The notes beneath the pieces were generated by a model, which searched no databases, had not been told where the DNA came from, and saw nothing but the letters and a program-made list of their open reading frames with translations. 15,015 bases of DNA. Source: Ichthyophonus hoferi (lineage: Eukaryota > Opisthokonta > Ichthyosporea > Ichthyophonida > Ichthyophonidae). The position numbers were made by a program, and so were the translations under genes. How positions within the stretch are numbered: the stretch's first letter is position 1; each line of letters opens with the position of its first letter. Of this stretch, positions 1-8,363 are shown piece after piece. The stretch is from the NCBI GenBank assembly GCA_002751075.1, contig NAOQ01000115.1, positions 81,207 through 96,221 of the forward strand. Reading direction: 5' to 3'.

Positions 1-130
1 GAAGTTTAGGGTCGGCGGCCAAGCATACTGCATTAACAGTCTTCCTCTTATTGCGACACTTGCCACCGTTTTGCAGATCAAACATCCACTTATGGGAGGG
101 GCATACTAGCATACCATCCTTAACATAGGA
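1..130 (-). CDS. Rieske exon, second half of the cluster-binding site
   Basis: The minus strand reads SYVKDGMLVCPSHKW and on to FDLQNGGKC, followed by a basic stretch that runs off the edge. CPSH is the second Rieske ligand motif (Cys-x-x-His), and W-x-F-D-L followed by Gly-Gly-Lys-Cys is the usual continuation in Rieske proteins of the bacterial oxygenase/ferredoxin type. The acceptor is placed at 131-132 because CTCTCTACCGACAG is a good pyrimidine tract and keeps the frame. It also gives 18 residues between the first His and the second Cys, close to the family norm. A nearer AG at 120-121 would give only 14. The frame is open to the window edge. Confidence 0.88.
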
Positions 131-3100
131 CTGTCGGTAGAGAGGAGTGTATAGATTGGTATGAGTGCGAGAAAAAATACATATTTAAGCATGATAGTAT
201 GTATGATAGTATGATAGTAAACGGCCTGTTAGATAGTTGCTTGAGTGCAAAATAAACAAAAGTATGAAAAGCATCTTAACCTTTCAATTACCGCTATCCA
301 ACATTTCCAGTACGATTGCAATTAATACCATAATACTAATTACGAATAAAAACCCAAGTCAAACTATGATTACAGGGAAAGATCCACACATACAAATAAA
401 TATATACACATATATTAGGTAAATGGGATAATTAATTAATTCCATATAAGGCTAATGAGAGGATGCTTATACATACCCCCTTTCCAATCATATCTGCTCC
501 TTTATGCGGGCAGTAACGATCGACCTCATACTGTCGTCCATCCACATCACTGGTTACTACCATGCGACTACTACGACCAATCATACGCATCATATCACTC
601 ATGGAGGGTGCGCTTTTAGCAGGTGGTTGGGTCGTAATTGGTTGACTATTAATAGATGTGGTGGAAGAGCTACTTGTAGGTGTAGGCTGAGATTGGACTA
701 GAGAGGATGCACTAGCCTGACTTATATGGCTATCATTGGGCGGTTTACTCACAGCATCTATAATTGCAGTACCAGTAGTGGCTGCTGTTTGTTTATCCAC
801 AGCAGCACTGTATGTATGTATATATGATAGTATGTATGTGTATATATGATAGTATAATAGCATACAGAAAGAATCGTTGCCAGTGGTGCGATGACAACGC
901 ATTGGCCATGGGTCACACAGGGTAGTAATGGGTTAGCGGCAACATATCCTTCTATCTAGGCCTGTCCAATCAGTGCTTTGCATTAGACCACCATATTTAG
1001 GCCCCATATAAAGCTCGTCATGTAGTGTAGCTAAGACGACTGCCCAATATAAGTACATCTACAACATAGGCAAAGTAACTATAGCTGTAATTATCTAATT
1101 AATTATCTAATTAATTAATGGTGGGCTCTAAAGAATTCCATAAATGAAATGCCATATTTAAAAAGTATAAAAAGGTTCTGTCTGAGACAGATTGCGGACT
1201 CTTGATTCTGTAATGATACTAAATAAAGGTTATATAGTTTTCATCCTAAACTCTTTGTTCGCAACAGTCGGCTGCCACCTTGAACATAGGTGAGATAATT
1301 ACTACATAGGATGGAATCAACAGAGACTGTCTAGGCTGTATGACTATTCGAGCCACTAATTGAGCACTTTGTAGCTTACAGTGGTATGATTGATTGCTAT
1401 TAAAAGCCATGAAAAAGATAATTAAATTTATTTGTTTCATTGATGTTTTAGCCCTAATTATCTCAAAATATGCATAGTAATAGGCGGATTCAACTATCCC
1501 CTTGTTGGCACATGATTGTAATGATATTTAACCATACACCAACAGCTTTGCCTATCAACTTACCACTGTCCTATCACTTTGATTGGCTATTACTCTTTCA
1601 TTTCTCTTGCAAATAAAAATAACATTCAAATTTCTTTAGATAACGGATATGCTTACAATTAGCATCATAATACACTCACTGTATTCCGTGATCCCAATAA
1701 TTTAACATTAATTATTCACTTGACGGGTTTATATATATATACTATAAACCTTTTATAAAGAAACCATGTAATGAAACACCATTGTAATTAAACTTACAGA
1801 AATAACTATAATTAAAATCGCATTTAGTACCTGTCTGTTAGTTGTTCACACGACTCTACGTTATCTTTCTTTTCCCTTTTCTTTTTCTCTTTTTCTGCAG
1901 CATAGCCACCATCGGATGACGAACTATCCGAATCCGAGTCTATCATTAGGGGTTTGCCTAAAAGGAAAAGTTTAATTAGTAGTAACCAATGAGAAATTGG
2001 GCTTAACTTAGAGTTGATACTTGTGAATTTCACTATTAGAAAGAGAGAAAATGTGTGGGTGCGTTTTTGCAATCGAGAAATTAATTTGTAGTAATAAATT
2101 AATGATGACAAATCATAATGAATATAGCTAACCAGTGCGTACATATATATGTATGTGTAAGAGATACAGAAAAAGAATAGACTAATGCTGGCATATTAAT
2201 TAATGCTAATTAATTATTTTACAACTGAAAGGAAAGACTACTGCTAATTGCTGGAAAAGTATGGGAAGGAGTGAGTAATGGAGAAGGAAAAAAATAAAAT
2301 AATTAGAGTCAATTAACTAATTCACTAGAGTCAAATCACAGCTGATCTTCATTAAATTATATGTTAGAGAGGATAAGCCGTATGAATGAATAATTAATTA
2401 AAAATGTTGTGCCTACAGCCCAGGCATTTTAATTCGCACACTTAAGCTTTGGTATAGATGATACGAGATGGGCGGGGACATTAAGGTGCCATATGGATCA
2501 ACCAATAGTTAAACACCACTAATTAGCGAACATATATATATAAATCAATAATTGCTGGTTGCATAGCCCTTTATAAATGATACCCTAATATTATGTTTCT
2601 TGGATGGTCTATATATCTATAATCTTTAACTACCCTATTCGTTTTAGTTTTCAATTATAAATTTTGTTGCCTCTATTTAATTAGTCTATGAAATTATATT
2701 GGGCCACTCTCTCACCCAATCAATTCATATGTGCATGGGTGATAAAGATAGAAACAAAATAAAGGGCTTAATTAAAATTAATGGATAACTAATTAGTTAA
2801 GGGTTGAAAAGAGTGTGTCATCCACCCATCTTGAAAGACAAGGTAATGAAAGATATATGAGAAAACAACTGAAATGCAATTCCATATATAAAGATAAATA
2901 TAATTCTAAGCATGTTTAAATATAAATATATAAACATATGGCTATATAGATACATAAATGTAAAAACTACAGGAAAGGTAAGTATAAAAAGGAAATAAAC
3001 AAACCTTACCATCATCAACACGGCGATTTAATTCGTGTTTTAAACAATCCTTGACCAGTGGTAAGAGCTCTACAATATGCCAGGATTCAGCACTATAAGC

Positions 3101-6100
3101 ACGGAGTGAAGTAGACAATGTAGTCAGTACGTCATAGTTTATAGGTTATAGGTAGGGCAAAAACGGTATTTTACTAAATATTTTGATACCATATTTGGCT
3201 TCTTTTTGAACTATAGTCACATGCTCATAACCTCTTTGAGAGGAGAATAAAGAAATTAAGTAGCAGTCAGTGCACAGAAAAACCTATTGATTATACACTA
3301 GAATGCAGCATTTGCTCGGAATTTTGCCCTAAAAAGTAACGTGAATATCGCCCATAGTCAGTCATTGCTATACACACTATATGGTCACCCCTGTGGTATT
3401 AAACGTTATGGCCAATAGATTTAAAGCCTTGCTCGCCAATGCCATACCCATTGGTGAGATTAATTGTACAGAAAAGAAAATCATATTGTTATTCGGCCTA
3501 TAACATGAAAATGTTCACAATAAAAAGCAGTGTAAAATGAGCATTAAAATTCCTAAATACGGAGATGTTCTAGCCCTAATAACTATAACATTACATAAAT
3601 AATTTAATTGGATGAGGTATTGAGTAAATTAATAAGTTAGTATATCAATAATCAAGCATATATAAATATATAACCTATATATCTGTATATCCATCCACAC
3701 AATACACTAATTAGTTCCAAAGTAGACAATGGTCAATTTGTAACAATGACATAAAACTAATTATAGGTGACCAATAATGTATGACCTTGAAGTAAACTTA
3801 TGAAAAGCCATAAAATTCAATTTTTTAAACCTTTTAATAATAATACTTAATTTTTCAAAGATATCAGGCCCAAAAACGAGCGCTTAAAGAAACAGAGGAT
3901 ACAAAGTCTTTAATAGAAAACAATAGTAATAGTATAGATTATATAGGTTACATAGTATAGAGAGATAATCAGACATAATAGTAAGGCTTAGTTATGGCTT
4001 GTTGTCAAAATCTATATTCCACTAGTATAGACTGTGATTATCTTGGTATTAACTGGTAATAATGCAAGACTAATTTTAATCCGATCCATTTACTGGATTT
4101 CTCTTTTATTCTGATCAAATAGGTTGATCACGTAACAATTATTTCTAATTGGGCAATGTTGGGCCGGGTCATAAAACATAACCCGGCCCAAAATATAGAA
4201 TAGTTCTAATAGCAGATTACGTCTAGCCCTATATATATAAAATACAAACCAATTAAGCTATAGATATAAAAACAGTACACCCATTCCATCCAATCACACA
4301 TTACCTCAATGCTCTTAGATCGCCAACCGTAAACAATCGATTGTGAAGAAGGGAGCGCATATCATTGGCTATCATCTCAGGTGTCCAGTTGTGCTATTGG
4401 TTATGATGGCTTAGGAAGGATTATAATAGGTCCATGGTGTCATCCATACATCAAGGATTCACACAAGATTCTAATTGGGCTGCTATAAATATCTTTATTA
4501 AATATATATGTATAAATTTTCCCAATTTCTTCTATATAGACGCAGTATAACATTAAAACTTTGATATAAATCCCTTAAATCATGGATAAGTCCAAGAGAT
4601 TTAAATTTCCTATTGGACGCCATAGCGAAATTAATAGTTTATTGAACGTATTTTAACTCACCTAGACATAATATAGTAGTAATTTTCATACATGCAAATA
4701 TATACATCCTTGTGTATATGAATGTGTGAGTCGTGAGAACGAAGTAACAGAGGGAGATAAAATAAACAATAATAATAATCATAGCTGTGGTATTAATAGT
4801 AATAGTAGCAGCAATAATAACAATAGTAATAAGATCAACAATAGCAGCCCCAGTAACAGTTAGATCCACCTACCACCTGACCAATCGTATCCATGATCGT
4901 CTGTACCATGACGTCATCTTTATAATACAGAGGGAGGCTCTTTAATCTCAATTCTTCTAATTCTTCCATCATTCTATCTTTTTTAATCAGCTTTTTAATA
5001 GATTTTAAATCAATTTTATCCTCCTTTTTTCCTTTTTTCTTTTCTTTTTTCTTTTCTTTTTTTTCCATTTTTAGTTTTTTCTTATCTTCATCGGGGTTAC
5101 GTTGTTTTACTGGTAATTCGTTTAAGATTGTCGCATTATTGGCTAAAATAGTTTCATTGGGTGTTATTGGTGGTTGTGGTTGCTGGTTTTGGGCCAATCC
5201 TGTGTCTTGTATCACATCTGTGTGGATGAATGTTGTGGATCATGACAGGGAGAAAAATGATAAAGAGATATATATATAGCTAACTACACACATTACATAC
5301 ACAAATAGATAAATATTAGCATAACAGGCTATATACACAAAAACATCTAAATGGGTGTTAATATCTATATATACACAGACATATATATGTATATATTCTT
5401 CATACCTGACTCTTTAAAGGCCATATACACGTTAAATAATCCCTTCTCCCCATGCTTTCCCATCTTGTGCTTCCTCTCACCTGAGTGAAAATAAAAAAGA
5501 TTGTTTGTTTTTTATATAGAAAATCTTACTATATATGTACATACACCTAGCAATTTACCAGATTTCTTAGCTGTTCTTAGTCCATAATCATGCACAAAAG
5601 TCACAAAAAAGGTTACTTGACCTATACAGGTTATATGATTAGGCCATTATATAGTATTTCTTTATACTTTTACCATTGTAATGATTGGTTCTAAAAAAAA
5701 ACACACTAAAGTAGTTTTTTTCTTCTCAATTTCGGGATAAATGTTTAAAGATAAACAATAGAACATAACCAATCAAAAATGTATGTTTATCCAATGAAAT
5801 AAAGAGTGAGAGTTAAAATAGCAATTAGTCTAGTCAATCAGATTTTGTATAAAAAATAGGCAAACATTAGGGACCTGGCTCGAAATAGATACAAAGTATT
5901 ATCATTGGCTAACAAGCGTATTATGTGTGGGCTTATGTACGTGTATATATTTGTGTATATATGTGAGTACACAAGTGCCAGTTAGCTTCTCGCATACTTA
6001 CTGGTATTTTATTATTTGATAATACTATCACATAATATAATATAATATAAAACCATATAAGAAAACACAGCATCACAACCTTCAATTATATGTATTTGTT

Positions 6101-6292
6101 ACACTATAGTTTGTATTTATATTAGTTCCATTATTCCCCAACTATATAATATTTCCCTTTCAGCCTCTTGTTTTTACACTCTTATTCCCCATAGATATCT
6201 TCTTCTCTATTCTTTATTCCTTATATATTTGTGCCTACCTTTGTACTTATGTTGCTGCTTTGACTCGTAATCTGCCAAGATGCCATCCATGT

Positions 6293-6334
<42 letters not shown>

Positions 6335-6978
6335 TGTCTGTGCATGCTTAAATATATGTATGTATATAGCTATAGAAATAGACTGTACTAGTATTATCCC
6401 GTAATAAAGTGATCCTGCTATATATAAAAAAGTGAAAGTATATATTATATATGCTTATATATATATAATTTCTGTGTTTGCGCTCACCTCTGTCATAAAA
6501 TCCATCCCTTCTACTCTAGATTTCTTTCCCAACTCGGCCCTCAACACAGGTATTACACATTCAAACAATTTTTTAAAAAAATATCCAACAGAAAAAAACA
6601 AACTAAGTAGATATCAAGTTGATAGCTGAATATATATATTAACAAGAAAGATTTCAAAGAAAATACACCGTTAGGAGGATACAAAGCTTACCATTATACA
6701 TGTATTCATACCCACTGGTGGAAATAAGTACACACACGCACAGGGAAATATACAAACTTGCTTACATACCATGAGAATCGGAATCACTGCTACTGCCACC
6801 CATACTGTCTTTATGCGTTTAGGTTAAATATTATGTATATATATATAATTATTTATTTATATATGTTTTTAATTATATATGTATATATATATGCATGTAT
6901 GGATGTTATGTATGTATTATGTATGATATTGTTTACTCACGAGTGTTTAGTCGGAACCAGTCCTAGCCTAGATTGCAT
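1..6978 (-). CDS. Multi-exon gene for a Lys-rich protein with a C-terminal Rieske [2Fe-2S] domain (3' end outside window)
   Basis: Candidate exons in 5'-to-3' order on the minus strand are 6978-6941, 6804-6770, 6714-6692, 6515-6488, 6271-6239, 5480-5406, 5217-4877 (or 4874), 4393-4305, 3092-3010, 1957-1831, 807-477 and 130-1. All are bounded by AG/GT, and splice phases match at every junction (2, 1, 0, 1, 1, 1, 0, 2, 1, 2, 0). The joined frame is open for about 444 residues and leaves the window still coding. The start is the first ATG after an in-frame stop upstream. Order of parts: Ser/Asp-rich N terminus, Lys-rich block, helical module, acidic Ser cluster with a KEK tract, Ser/Thr/Pro linker, Rieske domain. 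Rieske domains carry a 2Fe-2S cluster for electron transfer, alone or within oxygenases; what this one serves is not visible. The exons on each side of any one junction could belong to two genes, but the phase agreement argues for one. Exons 3 and 4 (6714-6692, 6515-6488) are the least certain. Confidence 0.68.
477..807 (-). CDS. Exon with Ser/Thr/Pro-rich linker and first Rieske ligand motif
   Basis: The exon begins after a TACATACAG acceptor and ends at a GTATGT donor, phase 2 in and phase 0 out. The first two thirds (about residues 291-365 of the joined protein) are low-complexity Ser, Thr, Gln, Pro and Ala, probably a disordered linker. It then reads MVVTSDVDGRQYEVDRYCPH, where CPH is the first Rieske motif (Cys-x-His), followed by KGADMIGKG. 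'Y-CPHKGAD' is characteristic of Rieske domains that follow metallo-beta-lactamase folds in some bacteria, but no such fold is visible upstream here. An ATG at 900-902 opens the same frame, but the stretch before 807 is TATG/TATA intron sequence. Confidence 0.85.
860..1058 (-). pseudogene. Coding-like fragment inside the Rieske-gene intron, two frames
   Basis: This patch is richer in G+C than the surrounding intron. On the minus strand, directly after a TTGTAG acceptor-like site, an ATG opens 41 codons (1058-933) beginning MYLYWAVVLATLHDELY and containing QSTDWTGLD. A different minus frame then runs on as coding-like sequence (about 952-860) with GYVAANPL and GQCVVIAPL. The change of frame, with no room for an intron, suggests a decayed gene. 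Phase rules do not let it join the Rieske gene. Hydrophobic runs hint at a membrane protein, but I do not recognise the family with confidence. It may be the continuation of the fragment at 1231-1320, which lies upstream on the same strand. Confidence 0.4.
1231..1320 (-). pseudogene. Coding-like segment, copy A of a duplicated sequence
   Basis: The minus frame reads YVVIISPMFKVAADCCEQR, then stops. The open frame extends upstream to about 1440, giving 64 codons. The 90 bases align without gaps to 10951-11040 with 70 identities by hand count. Within the shared minus frame the differences favour third codon positions, and replacements are mild (F/L, K/R, A/V), so the segment evolved under protein constraint for some time. 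The hydrophobic stretch with Ser-Pro-Met is compatible with a membrane segment. A loose resemblance to the 'AP..fAA.iY' region of fungal RTA1-like exporters is noted but not relied on. Confidence 0.5.
1831..1957 (-). CDS. Exon with acidic Ser/Asp cluster and Lys/Glu tract
   Basis: Acceptor CCTTTTAG, donor GTACTA, phase 1 in and phase 2 out. It encodes KPLMIDSDSDSSSSDGG, a typical casein-kinase-2-like acidic serine cluster, followed by a KEKKKREKK tract. This belongs to the disordered part between the helical module and the Ser/Thr/Pro linker. Such sequences are common in nuclear proteins, so a nuclear location is possible but is inference only. Confidence 0.75.
1958..3009 (-). other. Intron of the Rieske-domain gene
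   Basis: AT-rich sequence with repeated TTAATTAA-like stretches. Apart from one G+C-richer patch at 2455-2500 that gives a short open frame with no splice support, I see nothing in it. The donor GTAAGG and acceptor TTTTAG delimit it. Confidence 0.65.
3010..3092 (-). CDS. Exon, second half of the helical module
   Basis: It reads AESWHIVELLPLVKDCLKHE and then LNRRVDDG. The acceptor lies after a pyrimidine-rich run ending GCTTATAG, and the donor is GTAAGG. Phase 2 in and phase 1 out fit both neighbours. Spliced to the 4393-4305 exon it gives 'TVGDLRALSAESWHIVELLPL', a run of amphipathic helices in which the exon boundary falls inside the module. I do not recognise the domain by name; it looks like a small all-helical fold of SAM-like size. 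Confidence 0.75.
3381..3453 (+). other. Possible small exon, strand ambiguous
   Basis: The plus strand opens MVTPVVLNVMANRFKALLAN from an ATG and ends at a good donor-like GTGAGA. The minus strand of the same bases is also open for about 30 codons. It lies in the intron between two exons of the minus-strand gene. Codon choice does not decide the strand, and no partner exon is apparent. Confidence 0.2.
4159..4191. repeat. GC-rich perfect inverted repeat, 11-bp arms
   Basis: TTGGGCCGGGT at 4159-4169 is exactly complementary to ACCCGGCCCAA at 4181-4191, around an 11-base loop. It stands out because the surrounding intron is strongly AT-rich. It could be a transcriptional pause or splicing structure, or the end hairpin of a small transposon. 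Confidence 0.8.
4305..4393 (-). CDS. Exon, first half of the helical module
   Basis: It reads HNWTPEMIANDMRSLLHNRL and then FTVGDLRAL, followed by donor GTAATG. The acceptor is at AACCAATAG; its pyrimidine tract is weak, but the in-frame TAG just upstream forces the exon to begin there. Phase 0 in and phase 2 out fit the exons on both sides. 'W-T-P-E' followed by a Leu-rich helix and 'T-V-x-D-L-R-x-L' looks like a conserved structured unit rather than a linker. Confidence 0.72.
4877..5217 (-). CDS. Exon with Lys/Glu-rich coiled region and amphipathic helices
   Basis: The largest exon. It opens DVIQDTGLAQNQQPQPPI with a Gln/Pro/Asn-rich part. It then has about 30 residues of Lys and Glu (KKEKKKEKKKGKK), followed by helical sequence ending LRLKSLPLYYKDD and VQTIMDTIGQ. 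The acceptor is CATCCACACAG. The donor is either GTGGTA after CAG (end 4877) or GTAGGT three bases on (end 4874); both keep phase 0. The Lys tract comes from long TTTTTCTTTTC runs on the plus strand and may vary in length between individuals. Confidence 0.8.
5406..5480 (-). CDS. Exon of the Rieske-domain gene
   Basis: It reads GERKHKMGKHGEKGLFNVYM and then AFKESD, between acceptor TTTTCACTCAG and donor GTATGA, phase 1 on both sides. It is basic at its start and more hydrophobic at its end. Both splice signals are strong, and the frame joins cleanly to the next exon (SD|VIQD). Confidence 0.75.
6239..6804 (-). CDS. Cluster of four candidate micro-exons
   Basis: Small exons at 6804-6770 (GGSSSDSDSH), 6714-6692 (VGMNTCIM), 6515-6488 (SRRDGFYDR) and 6271-6239 (DYESKQQHKYKG) carry clear donors: GTATGT, GTAAGC, GTGAGC and GTAGGC. 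Lengths are 35, 23, 28 and 33 bases and the phases chain correctly. The first and last are better supported. They can also splice directly to each other in phase, so the two middle ones may be optional or wrong; the 6515 acceptor has a poor pyrimidine tract. The introns between them are short and filled with TATA repeats. Confidence 0.5.
6296..6331. repeat. (TA)n microsatellite
   Basis: About 18 uninterrupted TA units, inside an intron of the Rieske-domain gene, followed by TGTCTGTCTG. Confidence 0.98.
6941..6978 (-). CDS. First coding exon of the Rieske-domain gene
   Basis: An ATG at 6978 opens MQSRLGLVPTKH and ends at donor GTGAGT with phase 2, matching the acceptor at 6804. An in-frame TAA lies upstream with no other ATG between, and the ATG has a G at position -3. 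A coding exon further upstream cannot be excluded, because the frame is open for some 20 codons before the ATG. Confidence 0.6.
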
Positions 6979-8240
6979 GTCTTTTGCGAAACTACTACAA
7001 ACTACCAGTGAATGCAAAGGAATTGCCCATTAGCTATATATGGTTATAATTACGTAGTTATGATTGGTAAGTGGGCTAGAATATTAATGAAATAGGAATC
7101 AAAACAAAGCAATTGAAATTTAGTTTGACCTTGTTTATCTCCACAATTATAATAGTACTGTCTTGCTCTTATTGAAAACAATTAAACTCAATTAATAAAA
7201 TTTGTGTTTCTTTTATTTTACTTAATAAATAAATAAATATTATTTATAATTTAAGAAAAAAATGCTAAAAATGCAACTCAAGCACAAATACAGTTACACA
7301 TCCAGATATAGTTCTTATGGAATTTTTTTATTAAAATAAGAATGATTGGTGTATAATCAGAATTGTTTTAAAAAGTTAGAGCACGTGCCATTTGCACCCT
7401 TAGAATTGAACGAGGTTGATCAGCCCTAATCTATGTAGATACAATGTTAAAAAGTTTAACCATTTTAAAATTATTTATAAAAATAATATCATACCATTAA
7501 ATATCCTTTAAAAGATTTAATTACTTTTTTCCTTTCAAATAAAGCAGAATAGTCTTTTCAAGATGACTAAAAATGCGATAACGTTATAATCGCACAAATC
7601 ATCTAGCCATAACTTGTTTATATTAGATATACTGACAATGAACTGATTCGTCAATTTAATCAAAGGTCACCAATAGAATTATTACATAGTTTACTTAAAT
7701 TTAAACTATTTGGTCACATTAGCCAATAAAATTAATATGATCTAATGAAGAATGTTAGTTCCTGAGCCACTATGGCTGTAAGATTTTCTCTTATTTACTT
7801 ATTATACCTACTATTCCAGATGTATTTTTTTTAGCATTTGTATGTGTAGCGTTTTGAGCAATCTAATAGGGTAACCCTTGTCTACATTCCCCTCTCTTGA
7901 GTAATAAAAACACGATAGCTTCATTTTTATAAGTGATATACTAAAACGCGTGCATGGGTTGGTGTGAATATATATGTGTGCAATACAGTACGTGTTTGTG
8001 TGCACATATTACTTGTGATCGTGCATGTGCTCATACATTTTTCAGTGTGGTTGGTGCGTATCTTATATATACAATCATATATACAATCAAATAATAAGAA
8101 CAGAACGATACATTGTACATTGTTTCAATAAAAGATATAGAGCATAAATGTAACAGATTTTTTGAGTATTCTTTTTAATATTGTTTTGACAAATAATTTC
8201 AAATACTAAGCCAAACAAGCACTACACAGCATATTGAACT
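6979..8240. promoter_or_regulatory. Divergent intergenic region with possible promoters
   Basis: The region lies between two genes read away from each other. It holds a CCAAT motif on the minus strand near 7060, an E-box CACGTG at 7382-7387, and an 8-bp inverted repeat (ATAGTTTA/TAAACTAT) near 7690. There is no convincing gene. The promoter call rests on position and these short motifs only. Confidence 0.3.
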
Positions 8241-8363
8241 ATGGCAATAGTAATACAATTAACTGATATTACACCACAGTGCAATATGACGACTATAGAG
8301 TATGTTTCATGGATTGGAAAACATCTAGTTCGCAATGGAGATAAGATTGCAAATAAAGACGAG
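8241..8363 (+). CDS. Candidate first exon of the inhibitor gene
   Basis: ATG at 8241, then MAIVIQLTDITPQCNMTTIE and YVSWIGKHLVRNGDK. The frame continues open to 8528, and its composition is more protein-like than random AT-rich DNA, so the exon may be longer or belong to another gene. Linking it to 9639-9773 rests on phase and the SWIGK resemblance. Confidence 0.38.

Noticed and set aside
4159-4205. Helitron 3' end
   Set aside because: Only a hairpin and a CTAA are present. No 5' TC end or helicase sequence is seen, so it is recorded as a hairpin only.
6432-7033. Two plus-strand open frames (6432-6629 and 6758-7033)
   Set aside because: They run antisense to phase-linked minus-strand exons and through TATA repeats.
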